Source: Solobacterium sp.
Lineage (GTDB): Bacteria > Bacillota_I > Bacilli_A > Erysipelotrichales > Erysipelotrichaceae
Assembly: GCA_017404505.1 (NCBI GenBank)
Contig: JAFRCE010000018.1
Coordinates: 88,781 to 152,780 of the forward strand
Reading direction: 5' to 3'
DNA: 64,000 nucleotides
Position numbers and translations under genes: made by a program. This document shows positions 27,909 to 37,790 of the stretch, one piece after another (within the stretch, counting starts at the first letter, position 1; each line of letters opens with the position of its first letter). Below the pieces are notes generated by a model. It was not told where the DNA came from and made no database searches. It saw only the letters and a list, made by a program, of their open reading frames with translations.

Positions 27909-28841
27909 TCATCCTTCATGCCGGCGGGAATGAGGATGCGCCAGATCGACGACTTTCTGCAGCCGGTCCTGGGTGACATGGGTATAGATCTGCGTGGTGG
28001 AAAGATTCTCGTGACCGAGCAGTTCCTGCACGATCCTGAGATCGGCTCCGTTGTCGAGCAGATGGGTCGCGAAACTGTGGCGGATCATATGGGGATGGAC
28101 ATGCACCGGCAAGCCGGCCGCTTCGCCGCTTTTTTCGCAGAGGTTCTGGATACTGCGGGAGGTGATCGGTCTGCCGCGCCGGTTCACGAACAGATAGCCG
28201 TGTTCTTCCTGATCGGCCATAAAGACCGGCCGGGCTTCCTTCAGATACAGTTCGATCAGCTGGGCGCAGCGGGGATAGAACGGAACCATGCGTTCCTTGC
28301 TTTCCTTGCCGATGACACTGAGATAGTGTTCCTTCAGATTGATCTTCTCAAGCCGCAGACCGGCGCACTCGGAAACACGCAGGCCGCAGGCATACATGAC
28401 TTCGATCATGCAGCGGTCACGGATCTGGGCGGGATCGTCCAGATCGAACCAGTCGAGCAGCGTTTCCATCTGATCGAACGTCAGAAACTCCGGCAGTTTG
28501 CGCCGTGAGGCGGTTCCCCGAAACATCCGCACCGGATTGGCCTGTACCCCTTCCGAACGGTTCAGATACCGGTAGAAGGATTTCAGGGAGGACAGATTGC
28601 GGGCGTAGCTGGAATTGGCCAGCGGCACGCCGCCGATCTCACCGGAACGCAGTTTCATGACATAATCGCTGATATCTTCCTTGGTGACTTTCTCAAAGGA
28701 ATCGATGCGGTTGTCCCGCAGGTATTCGAGAAAACGCTCCACGTCGCGCCGATAGGCATTTTCCGTATCGGCGGAGCCGGTGCGGGAAAGCCGGATATGA
28801 TCCAGAAAGCGGTCCAGTGATCTCTCAAAGCTGTCCGCCAT
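27909..28841 (-). CDS. XerC/XerD-family tyrosine recombinase
   Basis: 310 residues, normal for Xer. N-terminal core-binding domain, then catalytic residues: Arg in CGLRVSE, Lys in GKESKERM, His-x-x-Arg in [11 protein letters not shown], His in [10 protein letters not shown], and nucleophile Tyr in QIYTHV. Resolves chromosome dimers at dif. The position after trmFO matches codV/xerC in Bacillus, so a XerC role is likely, but sequence alone does not separate XerC from XerD. Start overlaps trmFO by 17 bases with AGGGAG inside it. Confidence 0.93.
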   Translation of the reverse strand: MADSFERSLDRFLDHIRLSRTGSADTENAYRRDVERFLEYLRDNRIDSFEKVTKEDISDYVMKLRSGEIGGVPLANSSYARNLSSLKSFYRYLNRSEGVQANPVRMFRGTASRRKLPEFLTFDQMETLLDWFDLDDPAQIRDRCMIEVMYACGLRVSECAGLRLEKINLKEHYLSVIGKESKERMVPFYPRCAQLIELYLKEARPVFMADQEEHGYLFVNRRGRPITSRSIQNLCEKSGEAAGLPVHVHPHMIRHSFATHLLDNGADLRIVQELLGHENLSTTQIYTHVTQDRLQKVVDLAHPHSRRHEG

Positions 28842-30120
28842 TCTTCATCTCCCTGATCAGCGCCAGTGACTGCGGCGCGTACTGGTTTTTGCGGTCTTTC
28901 TTATTGTATTTTCCTTCCAGATACATGATGCCGAAATTGGCGTTCATCGGCTGGAAATGAGCGGGATCGGCCGTGACGATATAGTGGGACATGGCGCCGA
29001 TCATCGTCTTCACGCCCGGTGCGACAGGTTCTTCGCCTCTCAGCACATGCGCGAGATTGATTCCCGCCAGCATGCCTGAGGCGGCCGATTCGATATAGCC
29101 TTCCACACCGGTCATCTGGCCGGCGAAGAAAAGGTCGTCACGGTCTTTCCACTGATAGGTCTCACGCAGACACTTCGGTGAATTGATGAAGGTATTCCTG
29201 TGCATGACACCGTAGCGGACGATCTCGCAGTTTTCCAGACCCGGAATCATCTGCAGGACGCGTTTCTGTTCGCCCCATTTCAGATGGGTCTGAAAACCGA
29301 CGATGTTGTACAGTGTCGCTTCGGCGTTGTCCTGCCGCAGCTGCACGACCGCGTACGGACGCCAGCCGTCCTTCTCAAGGCCGACCGGTTTCATCGGTCC
29401 AAACAGCAGTGTGTTGCGGCCCCGGCACGCCATTTCCTCAAACGGCATGCAGCCTTCAAAATACACTTCTTTTTCAAATACATGCATTTCGGCTGTCTCG
29501 GCCGTGATCAGAGCGTCATAGAACGCGTCAAACTGCTCTTTGTTCATCGGGCAGTTGATATAGTCCGCTTCGCCCTTGTCATAGCGCGACTTCCGGTATG
29601 CCTTGTTCATGTCAATCGATTCATATGTCACGATCGGCGCTGCCGCATCGTAGAAATAACAGTATTCCTCACCGGACAGAGCGGCAATCGCGTCGGTCAT
29701 CGCCTTTGAACTGAGCGGACCGGTGGCGATCACACATGGTTCGTCCGGAATGGCGTCGCATTCCGCGGAAACGATCTCAATATTGGGATGGCTGCGGATC
29801 TTCTCCGTCACCATGGCGGCGAAACGATTGCGGTCAACAGCCAGCGCGCTGCCGGCCGGCACCTGATTGGCATCGGCGCACGTCATGATCAAGGAACCGA
29901 TCTGCCGCATCTCTTCCTTCAGCAGTCCGACCGCGTTGGTCAGCGCATTGGAACGCAGTGAATTGGAACAGACAAGTTCCGCGAAATCATCGCTGTGATG
30001 GGCCGGTGATTTCTTCTGCGGCTTCATCTCGTAGAGTCTCACATGAATGCCGCGCTCCGCCAGCTGCCAGGCTGCTTCACAGCCGGCCAGTCCGGCTCCG
30101 ATAACGACCGCGTTCTTCAT
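28825..30120 (-). CDS. trmFO: tRNA (uracil-5-)-methyltransferase TrmFO
   Basis: 431 residues. Folate- and FAD-dependent enzyme making m5U54 in tRNA. FAD site [15 protein letters not shown] at the N-terminus; [17 protein letters not shown] and the C-terminal [12 protein letters not shown] region are typical. Start overlaps the topA stop as ATGA. Conserved Firmicutes order topA-trmFO-xer. Confidence 0.97.
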   Translation of the reverse strand: MKNAVVIGAGLAGCEAAWQLAERGIHVRLYEMKPQKKSPAHHSDDFAELVCSNSLRSNALTNAVGLLKEEMRQIGSLIMTCADANQVPAGSALAVDRNRFAAMVTEKIRSHPNIEIVSAECDAIPDEPCVIATGPLSSKAMTDAIAALSGEEYCYFYDAAAPIVTYESIDMNKAYRKSRYDKGEADYINCPMNKEQFDAFYDALITAETAEMHVFEKEVYFEGCMPFEEMACRGRNTLLFGPMKPVGLEKDGWRPYAVVQLRQDNAEATLYNIVGFQTHLKWGEQKRVLQMIPGLENCEIVRYGVMHRNTFINSPKCLRETYQWKDRDDLFFAGQMTGVEGYIESAASGMLAGINLAHVLRGEEPVAPGVKTMIGAMSHYIVTADPAHFQPMNANFGIMYLEGKYNKKDRKNQYAPQSLALIREMKNGGQL

Positions 30121-32192
30121 GCCTTATCACTCTTGCGGCTCGTCTTGCGGACCGCGGTACGGCGGGTTGTCTTCTTCGCGGCGGTACGGCCGGCACTGCG
30201 GCTGACGATCTTCTCGCCGTCGAGGTTTTCCATATAACGGCACTTCGGGAAATTGGAACAGCCGTGGAAGTAGGTTCCGTAGCGGGATTTCCGCTTCAGC
30301 AGCTCACCGCCGCATTCCGGACATACCTTGCCGGTCGGCTCCGGTTTTTCCTTTTCCGTTTTTTCGATCTGTCTTGTATAGCGGCACTTCGGGAAATTCC
30401 CGCAGGAAATGAAGCGGCCGTAGCGGCTGGTACGGTATACCAGTTCGCCGCCGCACTCCGGACATGTCTCACCGACCTTCTCCGGCTCTTTCTTTTCCAT
30501 ACCTTCGTATGCCTTGTCGAGCAGCGGGGAAAAGCGGTCATAGAACGTCCGCAGGGTTTCCGTTTCGTCCGCCTTGCCTTCTGCGATCTCATCGAGTTCG
30601 CTTTCCATCCGGGCGGTATAGTCGACATTGATGATATCCGAGAAGAACTCATCCAGCTTTTCCACGGTCAGGGTTCCCTGTTCCGTCGGCCGGAAGACCT
30701 TGGTGCGGCTCTTTTCGGAAACTTTCTCAAGGGTAACGTAATTGCGGGCCTGAATCGTGTCGATGATCATCGCGTAGGTGGACGGACGGCCGATGCCGTC
30801 TTCTTCCAGAGCTTTGATCAGACGGGCTTCCGTATAGCGCGCCGGCGGTTCCGTAAAGTGCTGGTTGGCCTTGAGTTCAATGGCTTCCATTACTTCCCCT
30901 TCGTTCATGACGGGCAGGATGACGTCCTTGGAGGACTCGTAATCACCGTATACCTTCAGATAACCGTCAAATTTCAGGGTGCTGCCCTGGGCGGTGAAGT
31001 CATAGCCTTCGCGGCTCAGTGTGACACTCAGGGAATCATATTTCGCCGGTGCCATCAGAGAGGACAGCGCTCTGGCATAGATCAGTTTATATAAACGGTA
31101 CTGCTCATTGGTGAGATACGGTTTGAGCGCTTCCGGTGTGTTGGAAAGACTCGTCGGACGGATGGCCTCATGGGCGTCCTGGGAATTGACGTCATTGCGC
31201 ACCCGGTAGCCTCCCAGATATTCCTTGCCGTAGTTATCAAGAATGAGGGTTCTGGCATCGTTGATGAAAACGTTGGACAGACGGGTGGAGTCGGTACGCA
31301 TGTAAGTGATCAGACCCTCCTCGCCGTGTCCGGTATCGATACCTTCGTACAGACGCTGGGCAACGGACATCGTCCGCTTGGCGCTGAAGGAAAGCTTGGT
31401 GCTGGCTTCCTGCTGCAGGGTGCTGGTGATAAACGGCGGTCTTGGATCGCGGTGACGGGATGTCACTTTGATTTCCGTGACCGTGAACGGTCCCTGACAT
31501 GCCTCATATGCCTTCATCGCTTCTTCTTCGTTGCGAAGCTGGGCTTTTTCGCCGTTGATACGGCTTAAGGAAGCATTGAACTTGCGGCGGCTTTTTTCAA
31601 AGACGGCGTCCAGTGTCCAGTATTCTTCCGGCACGAAGGCGTTGATTTCCTTCTCACGCTCGACGATCAGTTTCAGAGCGACGGACTGCACACGGCCGGC
31701 TGACTTGGACTTGATTTTGGTATTCAGCAGTTTGGAAAGCTTGAAACCGATAATACGGTCAAGAATACGGCGTGTCTCCTGCGAATGAACGAGGTCCATG
31801 TCGATGGTGCGCGGATTTTTGAACGCTTCCGTCACGGCGTTTCTGGTGATTTCGTGGAACGTGACGCGGTCCAGTTCGTCTGTGCCAAGCCCCAGTTCTT
31901 CCGCCAGGTGCCAGCTGATGGCTTCCCCTTCGCGGTCCGGGTCGGTCGCCAGATAAACATTGTCGGCCTTTTTCGCCTGTTTCTGCAGATCCTTTACCGT
32001 GTCGGTCTTGTCTTTGGAAACGACATAGGTCGGCGCGAAATCATTTTCAATATCTACACCGAGTCCGTCCTTGCCCTTGATGGCAAGATCCCGGATATGG
32101 CCCTTGCTGGAAACGACGGTATAGTCTTTTCCCAGATACTTGGCTATCGTCTTGGATTTCGACGGTGACTCTACAATGACTAAATTCTTCAT
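30117..32192 (-). CDS. topA: DNA topoisomerase I
   Basis: 691 residues. Relaxes negative supercoils through a Tyr-DNA intermediate. The Toprim domain has [12 protein letters not shown] and [11 protein letters not shown]; active-site Tyr is in [11 protein letters not shown]. Two C4 zinc-ribbon repeats ([32 protein letters not shown]) are followed by a short Lys/Arg tail of TAAKK/RRTAVRK type. AGGAG precedes the ATG; its promoter overlaps the dprA stop. Confidence 0.98.
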   Translation of the reverse strand: MKNLVIVESPSKSKTIAKYLGKDYTVVSSKGHIRDLAIKGKDGLGVDIENDFAPTYVVSKDKTDTVKDLQKQAKKADNVYLATDPDREGEAISWHLAEELGLGTDELDRVTFHEITRNAVTEAFKNPRTIDMDLVHSQETRRILDRIIGFKLSKLLNTKIKSKSAGRVQSVALKLIVEREKEINAFVPEEYWTLDAVFEKSRRKFNASLSRINGEKAQLRNEEEAMKAYEACQGPFTVTEIKVTSRHRDPRPPFITSTLQQEASTKLSFSAKRTMSVAQRLYEGIDTGHGEEGLITYMRTDSTRLSNVFINDARTLILDNYGKEYLGGYRVRNDVNSQDAHEAIRPTSLSNTPEALKPYLTNEQYRLYKLIYARALSSLMAPAKYDSLSVTLSREGYDFTAQGSTLKFDGYLKVYGDYESSKDVILPVMNEGEVMEAIELKANQHFTEPPARYTEARLIKALEEDGIGRPSTYAMIIDTIQARNYVTLEKVSEKSRTKVFRPTEQGTLTVEKLDEFFSDIINVDYTARMESELDEIAEGKADETETLRTFYDRFSPLLDKAYEGMEKKEPEKVGETCPECGGELVYRTSRYGRFISCGNFPKCRYTRQIEKTEKEKPEPTGKVCPECGGELLKRKSRYGTYFHGCSNFPKCRYMENLDGEKIVSRSAGRTAAKKTTRRTAVRKTSRKSDKA

Positions 32193-32222
32193 AAATTCTC
32201 CTGATGAAAAAATTCATTTCAA

Positions 32223-32251
32223 AGGATAGCGTAAAAAATCTATTCTTTCAA
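32223..32251 (-). promoter_or_regulatory. topA promoter
   Basis: TTGAAA (32246-32251, overlapping the dprA stop), 17-base spacer, TATCCT (32223-32228) on the minus strand. A small ATGAA/TTCAT hairpin follows in the leader. Confidence 0.6.
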
Positions 32252-33003
32252 CAACTATTATTTCGCATAATATCTCGCAGCTGTTCCGGATCGTACAGGA
32301 TCATCGCCCCGTCGCTGATCAGTTTATTGCAGCCGAAGCCGTGCGGATCCATCAGCGGCCAAGGCACAACATAGACGTCCCGGTTCAGGGAAATCGCCTC
32401 GTTGACCGTCAGCATCGTGCCGCTTTTCACAGCCGCCTGGGTAACGATCAGCACCTCGCCCAGTGCTGCGATCAGCCGGTTGCGCCAGGGAAAATGATGT
32501 TTTTGCACACCGGTGGGATATGGGTATTCGCTGAGGATCAGATCATGCTGTTCCATGCTTTTGTACAGGTCTCTGTTTTCGGAAGGATAGACATGGGAAA
32601 AGCCCGAACCGATCACCCCTGCCGTGTGGCCGCCGGCCATGGCGCAGCGGTGCACCAGACTGTCAGTTCCCCTGGCAAGACCGGAAACAAGCACGAACTG
32701 CTCCTTCAGAAGAGAGGCGCACATCCGGGTGCAGGCTTCCCCGTATGGCTGCAAATCCCGCGAGCCGACGATGGATATCATTCTCCTTTTTAACAAAGAA
32801 AGATCACCCCGGTAAAAAACGACCCAGGGCGGATAGCGCAGAGCGCGCAGCTGCCTCGGGTAGTCCTCGTCCAGACAGGTGATGTAGTTTTCTCTGATTT
32901 CCCGCATGACGGGCGTGATGCCGGCTTTGCGGGCTGCGGCGATCTTCGGCCAGTCACCGTCATACATGTACGCGTATAAAGCGAGTTTCAATCTTTCTTC
33001 CAT
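32248..33003 (-). CDS. dprA: DNA-processing protein DprA/Smf
   Basis: 251 residues. Single-strand DNA-binding RecA loader in transformation. Rossmann-like core with ISIVGSRDLQPYGE, LVSGLARGTDSLVHR, GSGFSHVYPSEN and FPWRNRLIAALGE. Shorter than many DprA proteins, as the C-terminal winged helix is missing and the N-terminal SAM-like part is short. GGAGG precedes the ATG. No other competence genes are visible here. Confidence 0.93.
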   Translation of the reverse strand: MEERLKLALYAYMYDGDWPKIAAARKAGITPVMREIRENYITCLDEDYPRQLRALRYPPWVVFYRGDLSLLKRRMISIVGSRDLQPYGEACTRMCASLLKEQFVLVSGLARGTDSLVHRCAMAGGHTAGVIGSGFSHVYPSENRDLYKSMEQHDLILSEYPYPTGVQKHHFPWRNRLIAALGEVLIVTQAAVKSGTMLTVNEAISLNRDVYVVPWPLMDPHGFGCNKLISDGAMILYDPEQLRDIMRNNSC

Positions 33004-33039
33004 TTCCGTCCTCCATCTTTTATATAGAGGGCGGAATTG

Positions 33040-33678
33040 TCAATCCGCGAATAAATCCAGCTGCTGCTGAACCGCCCGGACCGGTGCGAAGGAGCGGCGG
33101 TGGATCGGCGTGATGCCGTATTCCCGGATGGCATCCATATGCTTTCTGGTGCCGTAGCCTTTATTCGACGCGAAGCCGTACTCCGGATACAGCAGGTCAT
33201 ATTCTTTCATCAGCCGGTCTCTTGTCACCTTGGCAAGGATCGAACCGGCCGCCACGCTGATCGATTTCTGATCCCCTTTGACGGGATGAAACACCAGACG
33301 GTCATTGAGTTCAAGCGGCATCGCGTCCGTCACGACGACCGCCTCCGGCGCATGCATGGCGATCTTCGACATCGCCATCTGATCAGCATGGTAAATATCA
33401 TAGGTGTCGATTTCCTTCTCGGAAACGATCAGGATCTCAAACCACAGGGCGTCTTCCCTGATCATGTCGAACAGTTCTTCTCTTTTCTTTTCACTCAGAC
33501 TCTTCGAGTCATAGATCGCGGGATTCTCGTAGCCTTCCGGAAAAATGACGCCGGCAACGGTTAAAGGACCGGCAAGCGGTCCTCTTCCTGCTTCATCAAT
33601 GCCGAGCACCAGTTTTCCCTGGGCCCAGTATTCATGTTCATATTCATTCGTGCAGATCTTCTTCACTGTCTTCTTCAT
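33040..33678 (-). CDS. rnhB: Ribonuclease HII
   Basis: 212 residues. Removes RNA from RNA-DNA hybrids and single ribonucleotides. GIDEAGRGPLAGP carries the first two acidic residues; AAGSILAKVTRD and YGFASNKGYGT are typical. The start at 33678 overlaps rbgA by 35 bases and has only a weak GGAAA; the true start may differ slightly, but the family core begins at about residue 22. Order rbgA-rnhB-dprA is conserved. Confidence 0.95.
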   Translation of the reverse strand: MKKTVKKICTNEYEHEYWAQGKLVLGIDEAGRGPLAGPLTVAGVIFPEGYENPAIYDSKSLSEKKREELFDMIREDALWFEILIVSEKEIDTYDIYHADQMAMSKIAMHAPEAVVVTDAMPLELNDRLVFHPVKGDQKSISVAAGSILAKVTRDRLMKEYDLLYPEYGFASNKGYGTRKHMDAIREYGITPIHRRSFAPVRAVQQQLDLFAD

Positions 33679-34522
33679 GCGGTTTTTCCAGTGTCAGCCG
33701 GCCCAGACGTCCTTTGCGCAGTTCGCTCAGGAACATCTCGGCCGCCCGTTTTGTATCAGGTTCGTTGTTTTCCCTGACGAGATTGCGCTTTCTGGCGATC
33801 GCTTTCAACATGCCGTTGGGATTGGTTCCTTCTTCCGCCTCGTAGATTTCTTCCAGATGGCCGGGATAAAGATCCTGGATCATGTGGATCGTATCCATTG
33901 CCAGCATCCGCCGGTCGAGAATATCGTCGTTGATCGATCCGACAGCAGCCAGCAGCGAGCCGGTCTTTTCGTCGTCAAACTTCGGCCAGAGCACACCCGG
34001 CGTATCCAGCAGATCGAGGTCGGGATCGGCATGAAGCCATGTCAGGCTCCTTGTCACGCCCGGCTTGTCGGCCGCCTTCAGGGTATTCTTGCCGGCAATG
34101 CGGTTAATCATCGTCGATTTGCCGACGTTCGGTATGCCGGCCGCCATGGCTCGGACGGCCCGCGGATTGATGCCGCGCGATTTCTGACGGTCACGCTTTT
34201 CCTTCATAACCTTCAGGGCTTCGCGGATGATTTTCCGGCTGACGTGCGGATCTTTGTTCAGATCGACCGCCAGGCAGGAAACGTTGTCCTTTTTTAAAAA
34301 GCGGATCCATTCTTCGGTCAGAAGCGGATCTGCCATATCCGTCTTGGTCAGAAGGATCAGCTTCGGCTTGTCCTTCGCCATCATGTTCAGCAGCGGATTG
34401 CGGCTGGCTTCGGGAATTCTGGCATCACGCAGTTCGATCACGAGATCCACCGCCTTCAGCCGTTCCGACATCTGCCGGCGGGCCTTTTCCATATGGCCCG
34501 GATACCACTGGATCTTTACCAT
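33644..34522 (-). CDS. rbgA: Ribosome biogenesis GTPase A
   Basis: 292 residues. Circularly permuted GTPase for late 50S assembly. Order of motifs is G4 (LTKTDM) then G1 (GIPNVGKSTMINRI), G2/G3 (PGVTR, LLDTPGVLWPK). The N-terminal IQWYPGHMEKARR matches YlqF/RbgA. ATG lies inside the lepB stop (ATGGTAA). Confidence 0.97.
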   Translation of the reverse strand: MVKIQWYPGHMEKARRQMSERLKAVDLVIELRDARIPEASRNPLLNMMAKDKPKLILLTKTDMADPLLTEEWIRFLKKDNVSCLAVDLNKDPHVSRKIIREALKVMKEKRDRQKSRGINPRAVRAMAAGIPNVGKSTMINRIAGKNTLKAADKPGVTRSLTWLHADPDLDLLDTPGVLWPKFDDEKTGSLLAAVGSINDDILDRRMLAMDTIHMIQDLYPGHLEEIYEAEEGTNPNGMLKAIARKRNLVRENNEPDTKRAAEMFLSELRKGRLGRLTLEKPHEEDSEEDLHE

Positions 34523-35280
34523 GTTTCCGCTCCGAAAGCCTCAAACGGATAGAAGATGAACACGCCTTTCGACAGGATCTTGTTCTCCTTGAACGGACCG
34601 TAGTAACGGGAATCGGTGGAGTGCGGACGGTTGTCGCCGAGGCAGAAGTATTCATCCGCCGCCAGCGTCACCGGCGCGACATCTTCCATGAAATCACCTT
34701 CATAGGAATCACGGTAGTTCTGATCCAGGAAATCTTCCGGCACGACTTCCCCGTTGACATATAACCTTCCGTCAATATAGGCGACGGTCTCGTTCGGCAG
34801 ACCGACGACCCGTTTGACGAGATATTCTTTTTTGTCTTCCAGATAGACGATGACAATATCAAAGCGCTTGATGCCATTCATGTTGTAGCCGAGCAGATTG
34901 GAAACACCGAGGCTGCCGTTCTGCAGGGTCGGATACATGGAACTGCCTTTGACCTGAATGGGACGGATCACGAAGTTGATCATGATCAGTACAAGCGCCA
35001 TGCAGATGCCAAGGTCACGGAAAAAGAGCAGCACTTCTCCGGCTGCCGTATCTGTCCAGCTTGTTTTCTCTTCTGCGGTCGGAAGCTCCTGAGTACGGTC
35101 GGGGTCATCTTTTTCGTTCCCGTCCTGGTGGGTCATCGTCTCCAGCACGCGGGTTTCAGACATGTCATACTTCGGCGGTTTGTAAGGACTGCCGTTTGTC
35201 ATGGCTTCATATGTCTGCGTGCTGAGGAAACTGAGATCCTCCGTGTCTTCCGTTGCAGGCGCGTTGTTGTAGTCTTTCAT
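34516..35280 (-). CDS. lepB: Type I signal peptidase with long cytoplasmic N-terminus
   Basis: 254 residues. About 80 soluble, acidic N-terminal residues precede a single membrane helix (about 83-105). The catalytic Ser is in KGSSMYPTL and the Lys in YLVKRVVGLPNE; box E is CLGDNRPHSTDSR. Cleaves Sec signal peptides outside the membrane. The N-terminal extension is longer than in Bacillus SipS and has no recognised domain. AAGG precedes the ATG; extended -10 promoter upstream. Confidence 0.95.
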   Translation of the reverse strand: MKDYNNAPATEDTEDLSFLSTQTYEAMTNGSPYKPPKYDMSETRVLETMTHQDGNEKDDPDRTQELPTAEEKTSWTDTAAGEVLLFFRDLGICMALVLIMINFVIRPIQVKGSSMYPTLQNGSLGVSNLLGYNMNGIKRFDIVIVYLEDKKEYLVKRVVGLPNETVAYIDGRLYVNGEVVPEDFLDQNYRDSYEGDFMEDVAPVTLAADEYFCLGDNRPHSTDSRYYGPFKENKILSKGVFIFYPFEAFGAETW

Positions 35281-35306
35281 TTATTACCTTCTGTGATAAC
35301 GAAACC

Positions 35307-35315
35307 ATTATATCA
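35307..35315 (-). promoter_or_regulatory. Extended -10 promoter of lepB-rbgA-rnhB
   Basis: TGATATAAT on the minus strand, 27 bases before lepB. It lies immediately after the rplS terminator, so lepB is separately transcribed. Confidence 0.6.
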
Positions 35316-35318
35316 CTG

Positions 35319-35346
35319 CAAAGAAAAAGAGGAAGTACCCTTCCCC
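35319..35346 (-). terminator. Intrinsic terminator after rplS
   Basis: Minus-strand stem GGGGAAG/CTTCCTC (seven pairs, loop GGTA, 35329-35346) followed by TTTTTCTTT. Confidence 0.78.
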
Positions 35347-35357
35347 TTTTCAGAAAC

Positions 35358-35711
35358 TTATTTACTGCGGTCTTCCTTAATACGGGCGTTCTTCGCGGAC
35401 AGACCCTTGAGGTATGTCAGCTTCGCTCTGCGGACTTTACCACGGCGGACAACTTCGATCTTGTCAAGAACCGGAGAATGTACCGGGAAAGTTCTCTGGA
35501 CGCCGATACCGCTGGACATTTTGCGGACTGTGAAGGATGCGCCGATACCGCCGTTTGAACGGTCTACACAGACACCTTCGTAAACCTGAATACGTGTCTT
35601 GTTGCCTTCCTTGATACGTACGTGAACCTTGAGCGTGTCACCTACCTTGAAATCCGGAATGTCATTACGTAACTGTTCCTTTGTGATTTTGTCGACTAAA
35701 CCTAAATTCAT
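35358..35711 (-). CDS. rplS: 50S ribosomal protein L19
   Basis: 117 residues, normal length. Interface protein of the large subunit. Typical [32 protein letters not shown] and [12 protein letters not shown] segments. AAAAAGGAG precedes the ATG. Transcribed alone, from a promoter with a structured 75-base leader to its own terminator; in Bacillus it is usually in the trmD operon. Confidence 0.98.
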   Translation of the reverse strand: MNLGLVDKITKEQLRNDIPDFKVGDTLKVHVRIKEGNKTRIQVYEGVCVDRSNGGIGASFTVRKMSSGIGVQRTFPVHSPVLDKIEVVRRGKVRRAKLTYLKGLSAKNARIKEDRSK

Positions 35712-35787
35712 CTTCTGTCTCCTTTTTAACGAATGATCAGCTGTTCATTCACGATAACGTCAGCGGAACAGTGATGCGCAATCGCGC
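35712..35787 (-). promoter_or_regulatory. rplS leader, candidate L19 autoregulatory RNA
   Basis: Short leader with a GCGC-GATT-GCGC hairpin, a GAATGA/TCATTC hairpin (about 35731-35750) and a segment CTGTTC (about 35767-35772) complementary to GAACAG in the hairpin loop, which could form a pseudoknot. Leaders of this size precede rplS in many Firmicutes; identity with the known L19 leader family is likely but unverified. Confidence 0.5.
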
Positions 35788-35793
35788 TCGTAG

Positions 35794-35822
35794 ATAATAG
35801 CACAAAAACCCTTTGTATACAA
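35794..35822 (-). promoter_or_regulatory. rplS promoter
   Basis: TTGTAT (35817-35822), 17-base spacer, TATTAT (35794-35799) with TGC extension on the minus strand. Divergent from the promoter at 35840. Confidence 0.8.
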
Positions 35823-35839
35823 TAAAAAACAGAAAATAA

Positions 35840-35868
35840 TTCACCAGCCAGTCTTCTTGTGTCATAAT
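35840..35868 (+). promoter_or_regulatory. Promoter of the acidic protein gene
   Basis: TTCACC (35840-35845), 17-base spacer, CATAAT (35863-35868). An alternative TATAAT lies at 35869-35874. Confidence 0.55.
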
Positions 35869-35904
35869 ATAATGCGTATAAAATCATATACGGGAGGTTT
35901 TATT

Positions 35905-36780
35905 ATGGCCACGAATTTAGAAAGACTTCAGAACTGCTCCGCCAGACAGCTGGAAGCCTTCATCAGATCGATCGTATCAAAGCATGCCAGTGAATATGTC
36001 AACTGGGGTGCATGGCTGTCTTCCGATGACCCGGATGTCGTATTCCTGGGTGAAGACGCATTATATAGAAATGCCGACGGAACGGAACGCGAATGCCGTT
36101 TTCTGAAAGAAGAAAGAAAGGAAGACGGAATTCCTTACCGCACGGTCTTCTTCTTCGAGGATGACGGTGATGTCACAACCGACACAGTCCGCGCCGACTT
36201 TGTCAGAAAACTGAGCGAGACAGCCTATCCGGTATACCAGGAGTCGGCACCAGTGCAGAAGGAAGAAGAAACACCTGCTGCCACACCGGCTGAGGAAAAC
36301 GACGATTTTGACTTTGACAGTTTCACGGAAAGCATGATCCTTTCGGAAATCAACGAAGCGGTCGATGAAGCAGCCAGAGCGGAGGACCAGATTTCCAGCC
36401 GCATCAGTGCCGAGGAAGAAGAAGCCGCTGCCCAGGCTGCCGCCGACAAGCCGTTTACCGACATTCAGAACATCGAACTGGACGACGAGGAAACACCGGA
36501 AGAAACACCGGCACCGGTTTCCGATCCGGATTCCACCGACTTCCTTGACTACATGCCGCAGCTGGAAGAATATGATCAGGCCATTGAGAATATTGAGAAC
36601 ACGCTGCAGATGGATCTGCAGGATGTTCCGCTCGACGAGGAAGACGAACCGATCGGTGAACTTCTGCAGACTCTGAAGGAACGCTCCGCCCTCTATGACG
36701 CCAACGATCCGGAAGACCACGAACTGCCGACGATCGCCTTCACGGCCATCGCCGAAGACAAACTCGTCAACAACGAATAA
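35905..36780 (+). CDS. Uncharacterised highly acidic protein
   Basis: 291 residues from ATG 35905 (GGGAGG 7 bases upstream); the longer frame from 35857 overlaps the promoter. The first about 95 residues look globular (LERLQNCSARQLEAFIRSIV, GAWLSSDDPDVVFLG). The rest is a low-complexity, Glu/Asp/Ala-rich, probably disordered region with Pro/Thr stretches. There is no signal peptide or membrane segment. I do not recognise the family. Single-gene unit between a divergent rplS promoter and a bidirectional terminator. Confidence 0.75.
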   Translation: MATNLERLQNCSARQLEAFIRSIVSKHASEYVNWGAWLSSDDPDVVFLGEDALYRNADGTERECRFLKEERKEDGIPYRTVFFFEDDGDVTTDTVRADFVRKLSETAYPVYQESAPVQKEEETPAATPAEENDDFDFDSFTESMILSEINEAVDEAARAEDQISSRISAEEEEAAAQAAADKPFTDIQNIELDDEETPEETPAPVSDPDSTDFLDYMPQLEEYDQAIENIENTLQMDLQDVPLDEEDEPIGELLQTLKERSALYDANDPEDHELPTIAFTAIAEDKLVNNE

Positions 36781-36791
36781 GAAGTTATAAG

Positions 36792-36821
36792 AAAAGGTAT
36801 TCGCGCAGGAATACCTTTTTT
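36792..36821. terminator. Bidirectional terminator between converging genes
   Basis: Eleven-pair stem (arms 36792-36802 and 36809-36819, loop of six) followed by T on the plus strand and by TTTTCTTAT on the minus strand. It overlaps the stop of the ComB-like gene. Confidence 0.85.
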
Positions 36822-37512
36822 ATGCCCGGATCCAGGACGTTTCGAACAGATCGTCCTTTTTTTCGACAAGCAGCACATGATCGAAGCGGTCATGCGGAAT
36901 ACTCAGCCAGAAGTCTCTTTCCGGAAACACGTCCTTCTGCCGCGGATCAAAGAATTTCTTTCCTTCCTGATAACGCAGCTGCAGTGCCCTTTCTTCGACA
37001 TCCTTCAGTGGTTTGCCGCACAGCAGAGAAGCGATGTATTCGGCACACAGTTCATCTTCTTCCGTTGTTTTGACACCGTTCCAGCCCATCGCGACAAGCG
37101 ATACTTCAGCGGGATCCTGCGCCAGGATATAGCGGGCGGTGGCCGCCGCGTTGACCAGTGATCCGGCCAGGATCGTATCGGCACCGGCCGCGGCTGTCAG
37201 CCCCTGCACACCGGCGCTGGTCGTGTGGACGACTGTTTTGCCGCTCAGTTGTGCATGCTCGAAAGCAGCCGGCGAATTACCGTAATCAAAGCCTTCCACC
37301 ATGATGCCGTTGCGCTCGCCGGCCAGGATCCATTCCGGATGTTCCTTTCTGAGCCGGAAGGCATCCTCGACTTTTCCGACCGCGATGACTTTCGCGGCAC
37401 CGGCTTCATACATATAGCATTCGGCACTGAAAGCGCGGAAGACGTCAATGATGACCGTCAGTCCCTTCGCCTGCCGGGCTCCTTCGAGAAGATGAAGGAT
37501 GCGGACGTTCAT
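36820..37512 (-). CDS. ComB-family (2-phosphosulfolactate phosphatase-like) protein
   Basis: 230 residues from ATG 37512, overlapping the GNAT stop as ATGA; the upstream open frame is inside that gene. Family motifs: VIIDVFRAFSAECY, LAGERNGIMVEGFDYGNSP, HTTSAGVQGL and LVAMGWNG. Characterised members are Mg-dependent phosphatases making sulfolactate, for coenzyme M in archaea and also found in some Bacillota. No other sulfolactate genes are nearby. Its coupling to a nucleoside phosphorylase suggests another phosphoester may be the substrate here. Confidence 0.8.
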   Translation of the reverse strand: MNVRILHLLEGARQAKGLTVIIDVFRAFSAECYMYEAGAAKVIAVGKVEDAFRLRKEHPEWILAGERNGIMVEGFDYGNSPAAFEHAQLSGKTVVHTTSAGVQGLTAAAGADTILAGSLVNAAATARYILAQDPAEVSLVAMGWNGVKTTEEDELCAEYIASLLCGKPLKDVEERALQLRYQEGKKFFDPRQKDVFPERDFWLSIPHDRFDHVLLVEKKDDLFETSWIRA

Positions 37513-37790
37513 ATTTTTCTGCCTTTCCGATAAAGAATCCATTCCGGATTTTTGTCGAACATGGCAGCGGCATAGGAGCACTGCGGATCAACGGTCAGTT
37601 TTTTCGCGATCGCATCTTCCACGACCATCTTCACAAGCTCGGCAGCGACACCTTTGCCGCGGGTGGAAATGTCCACGGCCGTGTGATCGATGACGCGTGT
37701 CTTTCCTTCGTCTTTAAACTGACAGACACCGACGAGGGTCTCCCCGTCAAACGCGGCGCTCTGTCCTTCCATCATTTTATATTCGATCAT
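37509..37790 (-). CDS. Small GNAT-family N-acetyltransferase (YidJ/Gtn type)
   Basis: 93 residues. The short GNAT type with DHTAVDISTRGKGVAAELVK as the acetyl-CoA pyrophosphate loop and CSYAAAMFDKNPEW near the end. Substrate unknown. Start overlaps the pdp stop (ATGA); its own stop overlaps the ComB-like gene. Part of a three-gene coupled operon. Confidence 0.85.
   Translation of the reverse strand: MIEYKMMEGQSAAFDGETLVGVCQFKDEGKTRVIDHTAVDISTRGKGVAAELVKMVVEDAIAKKLTVDPQCSYAAAMFDKNPEWILYRKGRKI

Noticed and set aside
27909..28841. Phage or integrative-element integrase
   Set aside because: Length, motifs and position after topA-trmFO fit housekeeping Xer; no attachment repeats or phage genes nearby.
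36061..36720. 219-residue minus-strand open frame
   Set aside because: Antisense to the acidic protein gene; its Phe/Arg-rich composition is the complement of Glu/Ala codons.
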